Of a stretch of 64,000 nt of DNA, positions 36,333-49,188 are shown piece by piece. Position 1 is the stretch's first letter. Each line of letters starts with the position of its first letter. A program made the translations under genes and the position numbers. This stretch comes from Blasia pusilla (lineage: Eukaryota > Marchantiophyta > Marchantiopsida > Blasiales), in assembly GCA_050084515.1 (NCBI GenBank), contig CM114273.1, positions 40,176,001-40,240,000 on the forward strand. The letters are read 5' to 3'. The notes under the pieces were generated by a model that was not told the origin of the DNA, did no database searches, and saw nothing but the letters and a program-made list of their open reading frames with translations.

Positions 36333-36879
36333 AGATATTTTGGTAACTATATATTTTCCTCCATGTTTGGATTTGGGGAATGCTTAGTTTAGTGTTTTGT
36401 GTTTTGATTAGTGAAAATAACTACATGACATTTATGTGTATACACATGACTAACATATTATATCAATATGTATACCATCATATAAAGAGGTCATATAAAG
36501 AGGTCATATGATTATGGTTTCACGTGTCACCAATAATAGGATCCCTTCAAGCCCAGATAGCCAATCAACTCATCAAGAATAGCGTACAAATTTTCAATGA
36601 TAAGATTAGGAGATTGAGTCCTCTCTCACCCCATCTCCAATCTCCCACAAGAAATCCATGCCACTCTCAATAATATTTACCATATAACATACATTATATA
36701 CATTTGGGACATAACCATCATCCACGAGGAACCATGTCCAACAATTTCATAAGAAATGTTAGCCTTGCAAACGACCATCATATACTCATATTATGACCAC
36801 ATCACAAAGTCAATCCACATAATATACACCTCAAGTTGTCAAATATGCTAGAACCCTTACAAGACTCGGGTTCATAATA
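36333..36879. other. Possible 3' repeat start, then unrecognised sequence
   Basis: The first 17 bases match the family-1 3' unit boundary (TTGGAGATATTTTGGTA), and similarity fades after that. The remainder has no gene or repeat that I recognise. Confidence 0.4.
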
Positions 36880-37440
36880 CTATCCACATTACAAATGTAT
36901 CATGGTAGAGAATTTCACACATGGTCCTTTCACATCATATCCCCATGTCCCTCCAACGTCAATATCCCTAATAGTAGTACCTTCCATACACTCTTTTCAA
37001 ATAGTGCAACCTGGAATTATATCCAAAGTACTACTTTGGAAAATATATACCTCCATAAACCATTGCATGTCTCAAGTAACTCAATCTTTAGTACAAATAG
37101 GTTCTTAAATGCAGCAGGAATAGCTCGTGAAATTAAAAAACTCACCCCATTGAGAACACACTTTGATCTACATCTCCAAATCATTCACGTCTATAACCTT
37201 TGCCACATGTGAGTGGTTGAAAAGTAGCGACAAACTAGTGTAAATGGAATGCCAAACAAGTACTCCATGAGTTGTAATATGGACCATACTAAAATTAAGC
37301 ATACTCCTTCATTTAAGTTGTATTTTTTCTCTACATAGTTGTTAGAGCATCTAGCATATACCACTATAAATTCTACGCTCTCGTAATTCCATTTGATCAA
37401 TACTACTCCAAGTCCCAATATGCTCTAGTCAATATCCAAC
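36880..37440 (-). pseudogene. RNase H joined to integrase tail, copy E
   Basis: The minus strand from 37,418 reads GLGVVLIKWNYESVEFIVVY, then EKKYNLNEGVCLILVW and EYLFGIPFTLVC, a gypsy RNase H core. At 37,130-36,900 it reads VYIFQSSTLDIIPGCTI, the integrase tail that precedes the PHD finger (copy A: YLQQTASTTLDVIAGCTI). The integrase catalytic core is therefore deleted between them, and the PHD finger itself is not found. The RNase H resembles other gypsy enzymes as much as copy A, so the two parts could derive from different elements. Confidence 0.6.
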
Positions 37441-39243
37441 TAAAATGCATTACATGTACTTATGGTGTGTACATGTTTTGATTGGAGAGAGCCATATTAA
37501 AGTGTTGGTCACATTATGGGAAAACTCAATACGACGAGGACCTGAGACAAGATGTCTCGTGAAAGTGTCTCCAACACTTTCCAATTATTCCACGCCTACT
37601 TGATATGCATTGATTCGCTAACTTGCCGATTTAGTGATGTGGCATACCACCTATCGTCTATCGGTCATTTTCTAATGCAAAAATTCGTGGATTTATCGGC
37701 CAATTCATGGCTAGCGAGTATATCTCCTACTTGGAGAGATGAGCCCTATCATGTTCCAATTCAAATAACGCTAGATAGGATGTTGCCATATGGGATTATG
37801 CCTAGATCTTACTCAATTAGGTTGATGATGTTTATGAGATATAACATCCCCACATAACTTATGATGAGGGAGAGTCACAATTAAGATCTTGGCACTAACA
37901 AATCCAATAAAAGTAATGTGCTTTTAAAGCATCGGAGACAACATCCAAAGAATATTGCAAGTCCAAGTAATAAATATATGAATAACTTTTGAGTTCTCAC
38001 ACTCAACTAAAACTCACTTAAGAAATAAAAGTTGGAATAAATATTTGCAAATTACTTGTTATTTTTTTGCTACTATTTTGAGTGCATGTTGTGATTGCTC
38101 CCAATTCACTCACATGATGCACAAAAAATACTCATACAATTTAAACTTGCACAATATGCACATTATCACTCCCATTACACTCTTAAATTTAAAGTCCACT
38201 CCAAAATAAGACTTGATTACAATATCCCCCAATCCTTTGTGCTATAAGACTTTTAAGATATTCTCAAAATATTGAATCCTTCATGATATAAGGAGATCAA
38301 GACCAATTCTAAACCTGGGCCACTTTCTTAAGAATTGCACTTTCATTTTCATCATAGATTGTCATTAAAGGAATGTAATACTATTATGTTATTTCTACTA
38401 CAATATTCATGTTCCAAAATAAATTATAAGCCTCATTAATAGTCATTGGTAATAAATTTGAAGAAACTTGCATTCAAATATAAAGGAAATACATCATTTT
38501 ATTTTTCAATTAGTTCACTTACAATTGATAGTCTAGGGAATTAAAATTCATAGAAGAAGATTAATTTGGGATTATTAAGAGTTTATTTAACCATGAGAAA
38601 TACTTCTTCATTCATAATATTAATGGAATTTTAGTGAGGGTGGACTAAATAATGGAATAATACTTTGAACCTAGATGGAACAAGACTTTATCTTTTTTTA
38701 TAAATCTTCAAAAAATAGTTTAAACATGAAAAATCAATAAAATAATAATTTTTGCATTTTTTAGCTTTGTCTTTCTATCTTGATAAAGTAATACATTTTA
38801 TTTAAAAAATTATTTTTAGAAATCTAAATTTCCTTGTCTACGTTCTTTTCTAAATAGTATCATACTACTTGTTCCAATGTTATATTATCCACTTGAAGTT
38901 CATTAAATTGATAATGATTTATATTTGCAAGAATTACATCTGAATTAGAAACCATAGAAGCTCTACCAAGTATTCAGGACTAATTAGTTTACCATAGATT
39001 GATAATATTAAGACTGTTTCTAAAACTCCTATCCAAGGGAGATCTTTTGATAAATTATAAAATTCTAATACATGTTGACAAGTTTGTGTTATTCTAAGGG
39101 AATACATAAATATATATCAATTTCATAAATGAATCTAAGCTAGAATTAAGCCATTACTTGGGTAATAACCTCATGGCTCATTCAACCACAAATTAGCATT
39201 GACCATATTTAGAAACATTCAAAATATAAGAGGATTTAATCTA

Positions 39244-39245
<2 letters not shown>

Positions 39246-39317
<72 letters not shown>
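39246..39317. repeat. (TA)36 microsatellite
   Basis: About 72 bases of uninterrupted TA within AT-rich DNA. Confidence 0.97.
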
Positions 39318-39319
<2 letters not shown>

Positions 39320-40204
39320 ACACGATTTTGGGCTTATATACAAAAACATTGAAGGCCTCCAATAATCATTATTCATGGTTATTGAGAGAATCAACTTGAT
39401 CTCATAACATCCATAAATAATGAAAATGAATTATACTATAATTGTAGTGATGTATCATGTCATATTAGAATAAAATATATAAGAATTAATCTAATATGTC
39501 AAGTATCGTCAAAAATAAAATTTTAATTATTATTTCTCGTATTTTAGATCTAGAAGGAATTGATAATCAAGAGGACCATCATGATAGTGTATGAGGTATC
39601 ACAAAGACATTTAGCATCAATACGATCTAAGAGATATCATGAGAGTTTGGAATTGAGGGTTTTTTTATCAGATATTAGGTGTGATCATTGTTAGTCCAGG
39701 CGTTTAAGTTACCTCCATACTTGATCGTAGGATGGGAATTTCCTACAAGACCTAAGCAGAGATTGGTCCACCTCGCCTTTGAATTCTTTGAATATAAAAT
39801 TTTAACATACGAATGGCTAAATATTTGGGCTCTTTAGATCTACCCCACAACCACTCAAGTCATGATTGCTCTTCTATCACTTAATCATAACAAAATATTT
39901 TACATGAATTGAAGAGAAAAGCATACAAGAGTAATGGCATAAGGACTAGCAAGACAGGATTCCAAAGTACATACGTACACTTCCATGATGCATGCAAGAC
40001 CCACATTAAGAGCATGTAGAGTTCATATTATTAAGTTATCTCATAGAATTCATTAAATACCATGAATGAATAAATCATACATCTATAGTATTATTTCCAC
40101 AAGATCTCTTTCTTTGAAAATTCATAGTATTATGCTATCTCATCATAGACTACTATGAATGGAGGATGTATATGAGTCCTCACAACCCCAAATTACTTGT
40201 TAAA

Positions 40205-40420
40205 TGACTCGTTTGGTGTGATCATTGTTAGTCCAAATCCAGGGTAAAAATTAGCAATGACAATGAATTTAATATAGGTTTACGTATTTCAGAGTCATTG
40301 TCCAAATGAAAATGACTTTAAGATTGTTTAACTATTTTAAAGTCATTGTCCAAAGTTTGGTGTGATCAATGTTAGTCCATTTCAAGGTAAAAATTAGCAA
40401 AAAAGTTGGAAGTATAGCAC
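40205..40420. repeat. Tandem duplication of about 146 bp
   Basis: GGTGTGATCATTGTTAGTCC (about 40,214) followed by GGTAAAAATTAGCAA recurs about 146 bases later as GGTGTGATCAATGTTAGTCC with GGTAAAAATTAGCAA. A third occurrence of the first motif lies at about 39,678. The unit is unrelated to other repeats I recognise here. Confidence 0.8.
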
Positions 40421-42479
40421 TTTCAAATAAGTGGTTTTATACTTTAAGCGTGGAACTGTTTTCAAATTATAGAGGGGTATTTTTACACTCGTATTGGACT
40501 TGCAAAGTTGTTGCAAAATACTCATAGATTTAAGATAGTTTTACGTATTTTGCGGTTGAAGTGCAATTGGACCACACTCAATGATAAGAAATAAAAAAAA
40601 ATTATTGAGAATAATTTCTTATAGTATACTCTCACACGTCTATCATTTGGATATATTCCATTTGTGGGCACACAATGTTTCTTATCTTCATTATGCTAAA
40701 GTTGGACTTGCATGTATGGTAGTTGTAGGGAACATTGCCATATCACCAACTACTATTGATCATGTAGGCACAATCCCTATCACAAACCTAACTAGATTAG
40801 TGCTATCACATTGAATATACATATGATCATTGCAATCCATTGCAAATTGATTTGGTGCTCAAGTTAAGTCCATCTTATCAATACTCTACACAAATCCGCT
40901 TAAGGGCCTCTATTAATACATTCCAAACAAATCAAGCTACATAACAATCTCCGTTCACACAAGAGACGGTATTTTGCATTGATGTTTGTGTCTACTTCAT
41001 TAAGAGAAAAATATCCACTCAAAGAGTTTGATATTTCTCTTGAGTGCAAGAAAACTCAAAAGAGCTAAATATGTGAAGCTAAAAAGGCAAGGACATGACA
41101 AGAAACATGCATAGACCAATATATCTTATGAAGATTCCTAGGAGATGTATATAATAAATAATTTTAAATACCATTTATGGATTAAAATTCATTGCGATCA
41201 TACACTTAACCATATGATTATACCCTCATAAGATTGTCTTAGCCTTCAAAATACGTTTCCGTCTCTTAAAGCATAATTTCCCCCAATGGGTCAAGTTATT
41301 TAAAATTCCCCTTAACAATCTTCCACTTATAAGAGGATCTTCCATACACTCCAAACATTTGATACCATGTGGAGACTAACAACTTTATAGTCCATACACT
41401 TGCTAGCATATCTAAAATAAGTAATTATATAGTTCATATTATTGAAAGAATGAGAATGTACACAAAGAAAATGAACGAACCTCCTCATCTTTCACTCGAT
41501 ACATTCATATTAATAAGATAGGATGGCTTTTTTATTTTCAAAACTCTCCTTGCTTGAAAAATGATAGTGAATGCCTCGTGCAATGCACGAGTAATGACAA
41601 GTAATTCAAATCACCCATCATTACTCTAAATGTGGCTCAAAACCTTCACTGACCTCCAAAAGTGAATCTTGAGTGACCCTAAGATATATGCCCCAACAAT
41701 GTGGGACTGGAAACAAGCTTGTATTGGTCAAAATTGCCAAGAGTCGGTGTCTCAAGCTCTCACAAGTAGACAAACGAACATGCATATTATATAGAGTATG
41801 GTTCCTAAGTTCAATAGCAAGGGAACCAGGATTCTATGATAGCAATAACAACCCTAATAGTATTTTCATTAAATGAACTTGTGTGGAAGAATAGGTGACT
41901 TCAAATGAATATGGAATCATGGAAATCAAGGTTATCGACCATCAGGATCTTACAAGTGTTAATGTATGCCCAACCTAAAAAAAACTTGCATAGTTATATT
42001 TATCTGGAATGAATGGACATGAACGAGCTAGAAGGGTCGTAGAAGATAGGGGTGAGTCCAACCTATATGCAAGAAACGATGATGGTTATATTGAAGATAA
42101 CCTTCACATGCAAGATGAGGGCGTAGAGGGTGTGGATATGCTATGCGGAATATATGGCATAAAATGGAGGCATAATACCTTTGTAGGCGACACATAAATA
42201 TTTGAATTACAAGGGCATATATGTCATCCAAGACTTAGACCCTAAGGCAATCTTTACCGATCCATCCGAAGTGTATCTCTCGAGCCATCTAATTACAACT
42301 TATATCTAAACCCACAAGACCCAACCATAGATCTCGAGTGGTTTTTGATGTTAGTGAAATTTCTTACTAAATAATTTCAAGGAACTTGTTTTGTAATGAG
42401 TAGAATAAGAATTTTCATGTTTTAGACATTATTTTTATAACATTATCCATAAAAAAACATTGTACTACGTTTAAGCTCA

Positions 42480-43300
42480 AATTAAATCAGTATTTTTTGG
42501 AGGAGAAAAAAAATGGACTTATTTTTTTGTAAATATTTTATAGGGAATTTAAGACACACTTTCATCAAAATATGGAAAAAGTTTCATGTCAAGAAAATAT
42601 TGTTGGATAAAATAAAAAAACATCACATTACCATTTATTCACAAGGTCTTATAAGGACTCTTATTACATAGGTAAAAAAACACAATATCAATTTTGGACT
42701 TTGGGTTGGAACTTAGTTTTCCTTGGAATTTGGTGGGGGTTGGGTACACAATGTACACTACTCTCAATGAGTTGGAAAAATTAAAGCTAAAAATAATTAA
42801 TGAGAAAAAAATCAAAAGTGGAAACCATCTTTTCTTTAGAAGGTCTTATTGGACGTATGTAAAAAGACCTTATGAATTTTCAACTTTGGGTCGGAGTTTC
42901 ATTATCCTTAATATCAAATTGGCTGGCTTAGATTAGATAAGATTATTTTGGAGCAAGAAGTTGACCAAATTTAAAGGCAAGAGCATGTACTTGGAGAATA
43001 TGAAAAATGCACACAGTCTTTTTTTCTTATAAGGTTTAATCACACAGGTCCCAAAATACCCATATAGTTTAGGGATTTGGGTTAGACCTTCCTTTTCATT
43101 TAAATTTTTCAAGGAGCTCATATAAACATAGACAAGATGAAAAATGCACACACCCTCTTTCCTTACAAAGAGTAATCGTGTGAGTCTAAAAATACCTATA
43201 TATTTTTGGGCTTTGGATTATACTTCCAATTTCATTAAAAATCTTTGAGGAGCTTAGATACACTTGGATAAAAAAGAAGACATAATTTTAGGTTAAAATC
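42480..43300 (-). repeat. Tandem array related to 32.0-32.8 kb, inverted
   Basis: Landmarks such as TACCTATATATTTTTGGGCT and TTTCATTTAAATTTTTCAAGG are the reverse complement of the unit at 32 kb. Repeats of the TTTGGG...CATT pattern begin near 42,720, 42,900, 43,097 and 43,233, so spacing varies from about 136 to 197. The array is more degraded than the one at 32 kb. Confidence 0.7.
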
Positions 43301-43593
43301 ATATACTTGAACAGGATAAAACCAAAATGCTCTTATGTACATTATAAAGCCATGAAAATAAACTTATCCTACTTAATCATCATCAGTAGATAAATCTAAT
43401 AGTTCAAGCATCTCGCCAATTCTTCCCCAAGCTCTAGTCATATGCCTCCTCAACTTATCATTGAATTTACCATCATTTGTATCTTGTGTTGCATGGGTTG
43501 GAAAAATCTCCCATTCTCTCTTGAAGGGAATTCGATGAGTTCCTCCTCCATTTGATGAGGGTCATGGTACATTCGTGGATACCCCCCTTCCCA

Positions 43594-44063
43594 GAAGGTT
43601 ATACAAAAATGGACAAGTCTGTCCATGGGACATGCATGCCCAACGAGTACCCCACCTAGACTCCAACCCATTGAGCCCGTAATGTAGACTCAGGCTGGAC
43701 CTGCCCACACCCATTTTGTAGCCCGCATGCAGCTTGTATGGTAGGCGGTCTCATGCCCCTACAAATTCCTTGAGCCCACCCTACGTTAGCTCAATCGCGG
43801 ATTTGAGACCGCTATGCCGCCCTATATATGTGGGCTCAACCACGGGCATGAGCCCCTCCAATTTGGACTCAGATCGCCAAGCAAGCCGTGCGCGGGCTTC
43901 ATGCAGACTACGAAATGCATGCAGGTTGGTTGAACACAGGTCTACGTTACGGGCTCGGCGGGCCCGGGTGCATGTCGTGGATACTTGGGCCTGCACTTAC
44001 ATGTCCATCCTAGGGACAAACATATATCTGTCTACGGACAATGACTTTGTCTGTGTGTAACTT
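43594..44063. mobile_element. GC-rich hAT-like short element
   Basis: The left end AAGGTTATACAAAAATGGAC and the right end GTCTGTGTGTAACTT are imperfect inverted repeats of each other and of the ends at 44,259-44,650. The interior has GAGCCC and GGCCCG motifs like the other copies. I see no clear target duplication and no transposase. Confidence 0.65.
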
Positions 44064-44258
44064 TTCTCTTTCATCCTTTTGGGTAATATCTTATTATAAG
44101 AAAGGTGGCAAGATTTATTCTCCTCAAGACCGCATCATCCATCTATGGATTTAGATCATCATTAAGAACAAGTTGACGAGTTGTGTTGAGAGTATCTTAA
44201 GCTTCTTGTGGATTGAACTGATGCCCAAAGAAAAGTTCTCTGCCTCTTCAGTTTGGAG

Positions 44259-44650
44259 CAAGGTTGCATTCGGACAAAGTCCGTATACACAAATATGCCC
44301 ATGTCCGCAGACTTATGTCTGTACTAGGAACAGACATTTCCATGCATGCCTGCTAACTCGTGGCCCGCACGTGAGCCCACCCGTGAGCTTATTGCATAGA
44401 CCCAAGCGAGCCGAGCCCGTACCCGTTTCATGGCCCGCAGAACGTCTGGAGGGTGGGTTGGGTCCCTGTTGGGTAGGCTCAGGCCCGTGTAAGGACCATG
44501 CCTAAGCCTACACAAGCAGGCCAAAAAATGGTGCGGGCTTGAACTGCTTGTGTCTAGGCGGCAGACTTGGCAAGCTCAAGGGCGAGCTCAGATGGGGGCT
44601 GTGGGTCCCCGAGCGGCATGTCCGCACTTGTCCATTTTCGTGCAACCTTG
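44259..44650. mobile_element. hAT-like non-autonomous element with 8-bp duplication
   Basis: The 392-bp element has the terminal inverted repeats CAAGGTTGCA and TGCAACCTTG. It is flanked by the perfect 8-bp direct duplication GTTTGGAG (44,251-44,258 and 44,651-44,658), the hallmark of hAT-superfamily insertion. It has no transposase frame. The GC-rich interior (GGCCCGCA, GAGCCC) is typical of short plant hAT derivatives. This is the type copy for the other GC-rich islands in the window. Confidence 0.92.
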
Positions 44651-44799
44651 GTTTGGAGATCTATGAAAATTTCGTGAATAAGCTCTCCTCGAACGTATAT
44701 TTTAGAAAATGAAGGAGCCATAATTGAATCTCTTAATCAATTGTTTTTCGTGGTAGGATGTCTCCTTGAACCACGATCAACAATCCCATCTATGTGCAC

Positions 44800-45106
44800 T
44801 TAAATGTTATAATTTGATCAAGGGCTACAATATCCTAAACTACAAGTGAAGTTCTCCTGTTCTTAGGATCCCTTGCAATGTGAAGATGGTACATTGCTAT
44901 CCGATGTGCGAAAACATGTGCCATAAAGATGATAAAGTCGTAATAACTTTATCAAGTATCAATGTTTTTCTATAGGTTTGACACCTATGTGATAATAACA
45001 TCGCCTTTTGAAGACAATATGGATACGAATAACACGCTTTACATGTGCTTGACATAGAACAACCTTCCCTGAAATTTGGGTAGAAGAAAATCATGCATTT
45101 TGGCCA
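44800..45106 (-). repeat. Dispersed repeat X, right copy (inverted)
   Basis: The reverse complement aligns with 31,568-31,880 over about 300 bases. In this copy a decayed possible coding region continues upstream (to the right), while the left copy is cut by a hAT-like element at that point. Two hAT-like elements separate it from its tandem array at 42.5-43.3 kb. Confidence 0.75.
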
Positions 45107-46532
45107 ATCTTTTGATGTGAGGATCCCTTCTTCTTCTACAACAATTTCCCTTGTCCAATTTGGCATATCTTGCTCTCTTCTGCTTGCATTGAGAGGTGTT
45201 AGTATCAACGTCATCAAAGCATAGTTGGTGATGTTCAAATTCACTCCATTCTCGCGTGCGAGGCAAAGAGGAGGTAGCCTCAAGAGCTCAATAGGTTGAA
45301 ATAGGGTCATATCAACCTCTTTCACAAGACAAACCTTGTGTAGGGTTGCCTTAGGTGTGAGTTCTCCCATGTTGCCCCTTGCTCTTATTTGCAACAACTC
45401 ATCAATTCTTTGTTGTCATCTCATAATGACAGATTCACAAAAGCTCCTCCATTGCTCCATATGGCATGAAATTATTGCTCTTTATCTTATATGGAGCTCG
45501 TCTTAGACAATGGACTCCTTCAAAATCCTCTCAATCTCTCTCTTCACACTCTTGTGGTCTTAAGAAAAAATTTCATGCTTCCCCTTCAAATGTTGAATTT
45601 GGCCTCCAAATCAAAAGTTCATTAAGAATTATTTATTAAAATCTCCAATTATGATAGATAAGAAATAACCTCCCTATTATCTGAAGCCTTCTTCCAATGA
45701 AAGGTTTTGGGACTACCGCCACTATGTATAGGGCGATCAAAACATTCTTCAAGATCTTCAAAACTTGTATTACGACATGCATTTATGTTGTTCAAAATAC
45801 CTCTCGTATCCTCATGCGTCTTCACTTCCAATTGCATCCGATGTTCAAGGCATATTAGGAATATATCTCATCTTTACTGTGTCGATAAGTATTTTTTTGA
45901 TCCATAGAAGAAAGTAGGCCTCTAAGGCCTTTTGACAATCCATCATTATGATGTTGGTCAAATGTTGCACGACATGGTAGAGCTTGTCCTTCCTCTCCTG
46001 CATGTGGTGGAGAATATAATAGTTGATAATAATGTTATGGTAGAAGGCCCATACTTCTAGAGTAAGGCAAAGTATCAAGGCTTGGTCATTTTGACTGCAA
46101 CAATGGGAATCCAAAGATCCATCATCCATAATCGCCATAATAAACCTCCATCTTCGTTACCAACTTTGTGACTTTGAGTTAAAAAATTCCTTACCCACTA
46201 AATTCCTTTATTTTTTTGTGAGGTCCTCATAACTTGTAAAGCCATTGAACAAGCCCTAGTCCTTCTTCTACTTTTGCTTCAAAATCACCAATCATACCAT
46301 CGGATCACTTGATCCATAAATTCTTGAGCTCTCCTTCTAGGACGTCTTTATCGACAATATCATTTAAGTACACTTTCAATTGGTCATCGATAATGAATTC
46401 AAATATCATCTTCTTGTTCATCTTGGGCAACTCGATGTAGTGTGGATTATTCTCCTCTTCTGTCACCCTCTTTATTATAAGACTACGATCTTTAGGAGGC
46501 GGCAAGTCCATCTTTAACTTATCTTCGAGCAA
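45107..46532 (-). pseudogene. Unrecognised decayed coding region upstream of repeat X
   Basis: The minus strand holds several medium frames: one at 45,397-44,897 (166 codons, with ITNYALMTLILTPLN and MPNWTREIVVEEEG), one at 46,138-45,845, and one at 46,532-46,305 reading LIIKRVTEEENNPHYIELP and IIDDQLKVYLNDIVDK. None gives a motif I can name with confidence. KRVTEEENNPHY faintly recalls the Gag-protease linker of some plant gypsy elements. Position upstream of repeat X and its tandem array suggests an element with a repeat-bearing 3' end, but this is inference. Confidence 0.35.
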
Positions 46533-48289
46533 AATCCAAAAAGGTTAGGTCATTACAAAAAATATTTCAATAATGTTGACACAATGACACATCATACATC
46601 CATACTCATTCAAAATGATTCAGAGTCATATATTTACATATCTTAATCACGTCTCATCTTCCCTGAGGAAAAACAAAAAAACCTCAAATAAATTTATAGT
46701 GACATTATCTTTGTAACAAAATCCCAATATCTTAAACTCAATTAGTATCTGTGCGTGGCCTTAATCTCAAATTTATATTGGCTACACCAAGATTTTGACA
46801 TTTAATCTCATATATGCAATAAGATATTCTAGGATCTTTTGATTGGAGGGGTTTGGAGCTCCGGCCTATGTTGGAATCCTATCTGAACAAGTCCATTTAA
46901 CATTTTCGCATGCATCCTCGACAATGAGCGTGTATGTCACATAATTCAAAATGTTCACAATCATTCATATGGCATAAATTTCAATGGCTATACTAAAAGG
47001 TCTATTCTTAGGCCTTGTTGTCAGCTCCAATGCTATGTGTCCAACATGTTATTCTTGGTTTATGGGGCCATCATTTCCGAGGCGAGTCTAATCACTCATT
47101 GTCCCATAAAGTATTTCCCCAATCTCCAACCTAGATATATAACTCGGAGTTAGATCCAAAATGAATAAAAAATGTTCTATCATAAAGATTGGTATGAAGA
47201 ACTCCATGTTGGTGGGCAATCTCTATGGTAACAAGATAGGTAATCACAAGCTAGATGATATTTGATGCCATCATGAGACATGTGATCTTTTGCAACCCTC
47301 TCAAACTTGCCACTCTATTCTTGAAGGTATGGCATGGTCGCATTGAGCTCAAGGTGCCGACTATTCCAATATGGATAGATGGCACGCGGTTAATCCTCTA
47401 TCAACCTTCCTACCATAAGAACTATTCCTCGATGTAAAGTGGAAGCAAACACCTCTTCCATCATTAATGATCTCGAATACAATTGAAATGCTTCCTTAAA
47501 TACCTTATGAAATAATAAATGTCTTCACCAAAGCTATTGGTTTGGTTAATTTTACATACATATACAAATTGATGTAAATAGGGGCCAAAGTATCCTTTGG
47601 ATCATATCCTATAACTACAGCCTTACTTAAAATCCACATAATTCCATGCGGAACTACCAATGCCATCCCCATTGGAGTGCTATGTCTCTTAAAATGAAAA
47701 GATGTTAAGCATATTTTAATTCTACACCAAATCTTTCCTCTCGTTGTAGAGATGAATCTTCTAGAAATATTTAAAGACATCTCAAGACCCTTCATATATA
47801 TCTTGAGATCTTGATACACGCTCACAAAGTTACTACATTAATGAGAATAAAACACAATTAACATCTCAGTCTCTTTCGCATTGACTTCCTAATTCCATGC
47901 TTTTGAAACTTTCTTACACCATCTTTGTAATTCCAATAAGTAATCATGGAATCCATTCATACATTTCAAAATGTATGATCGTCTAATCTCTAATGGCAAG
48001 TGGAAAAACCATTCTTACCACGCTTCTCTTACGACCATGTTGAAGTTGTTCTTTGAATTTACTTTTCATCTCTTTGCACAATCATCCAACTCCACTTGGT
48101 TATCTCCATGGTTGCACAAAAAATAGGAAAGTATTTCTCTAGGATCAATACGGACAGACAAGAGCTAGGGCCCATACTTATAGTTTGTGATGGAAGGTAG
48201 GGAAAGGGCGAGTGGGGGAATAAGAGGGGAGGAAGAAACGGGAAAGTATGGAAGACATACATAAGTGGGGAAAATGAGAAAGAAGGGGA
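46533..48289. other. Spacer with no recognisable gene
   Basis: Short frames exist on both strands but none shows a motif or a match to another part of the window. Confidence 0.5.
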
Positions 48290-48395
48290 AGGTGGAGCCC
48301 ACATGGACAAGTCCTTCCATAAGATGAACATATGTCTGCGGACGTAGATATGTCCGCAGACATAGACTTTATCCATATGTAACCTTGGAAATCCC
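48290..48395. mobile_element. End remnant of a hAT-like element
   Basis: GGACAAGTCC, a 12-bp inverted repeat (ATGTCTGCGGAC at 48,332-48,343 and GTCCGCAGACAT at 48,352-48,363) and the terminal TATGTAACCTTGG resemble the subterminal and terminal sequence of the other GC-rich elements. Only one end is present. Confidence 0.5.
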
Positions 48396-49188
48396 CCACT
48401 CTTGAAGAATCACCTCCACTAAACATATCACTCGGAGCAAGATATATTTTGGCAAGAAATCTTGTGGCAGAATAAAGATAGAAAGATTTTCTAAGTTGCA
48501 CACCTAACAAAAGTAAAATTGGACTATGTGGGTTTAAAATTCATAGGCAAAGATTGGAAAGTATGAAGAAAACAATAAATGACGGCGTCATTACAATGGA
48601 TGGATGTCCATGGATGTGAAGTTTGGAATTTAGGGTTTAGATGAAGGTAAGGATCTAGCAATCAAAGGGAATATATACACATTCACATAAGTTTCCTTGA
48701 CTACCTCCACATCCTTCTTATGCTAAGCAAAGCCAACGAAACAAATCTAACTTGAGAATGTGAATTCTTAGGATGTGAAGGATCCTAGTAACGGTGAAAG
48801 CTCAAAGCTCTCAAGGCACCAATAGAAATTTGAAGCCTAATCCAAGAACTTATCTTGCACTCAAAAGAAAAAGAAGGAAAATCATGTGGTAGAGTGGGTT
48901 TAATCAAGGAAAATATCGATAGTAAAATTCTCATTGGTTTAAGAGATATTCCAAAAATAGGTTGTGGCAAGGAGAGTTGGTAGGGGTTGAAATCTTGATG
49001 AATAAGGGGCCACCACATATTGGCAACATGACAACATGTGGGAAAAATAAGGGTTTTGGTCGGTGAATCTCGAACGGCTATATTGCAGCACAAGGTTAGC
49101 GGGGCACGGGCAAGGTGGAGCGTAGGGATGTGGATGGAGATGCACATTGGGACGAGAGAGCACTTTTCCAGAAGTGATAGTTGGTCGC
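48396..49188. other. Spacer with no recognisable gene
   Basis: No motif was recognised. A 142-codon minus-strand frame at 49,213-48,785 has no recognisable feature and I treat it as chance. Confidence 0.45.

Larger units (their letters stand above)
37441..42479. other. 5-kb AT-rich spacer, simple repeats only
   Basis: There is no open frame with recognisable motifs on either strand. It holds a (TA)n tract and a short tandem duplication, listed separately. Without comparison sequences I cannot say whether decayed transposons are present. Confidence 0.5.

Noticed and set aside
44897-45397. 166-codon minus-strand frame as a host gene
   Set aside because: Its 3' half overlaps dispersed repeat X, and competing open frames exist in the same stretch; no motif supports a host protein.
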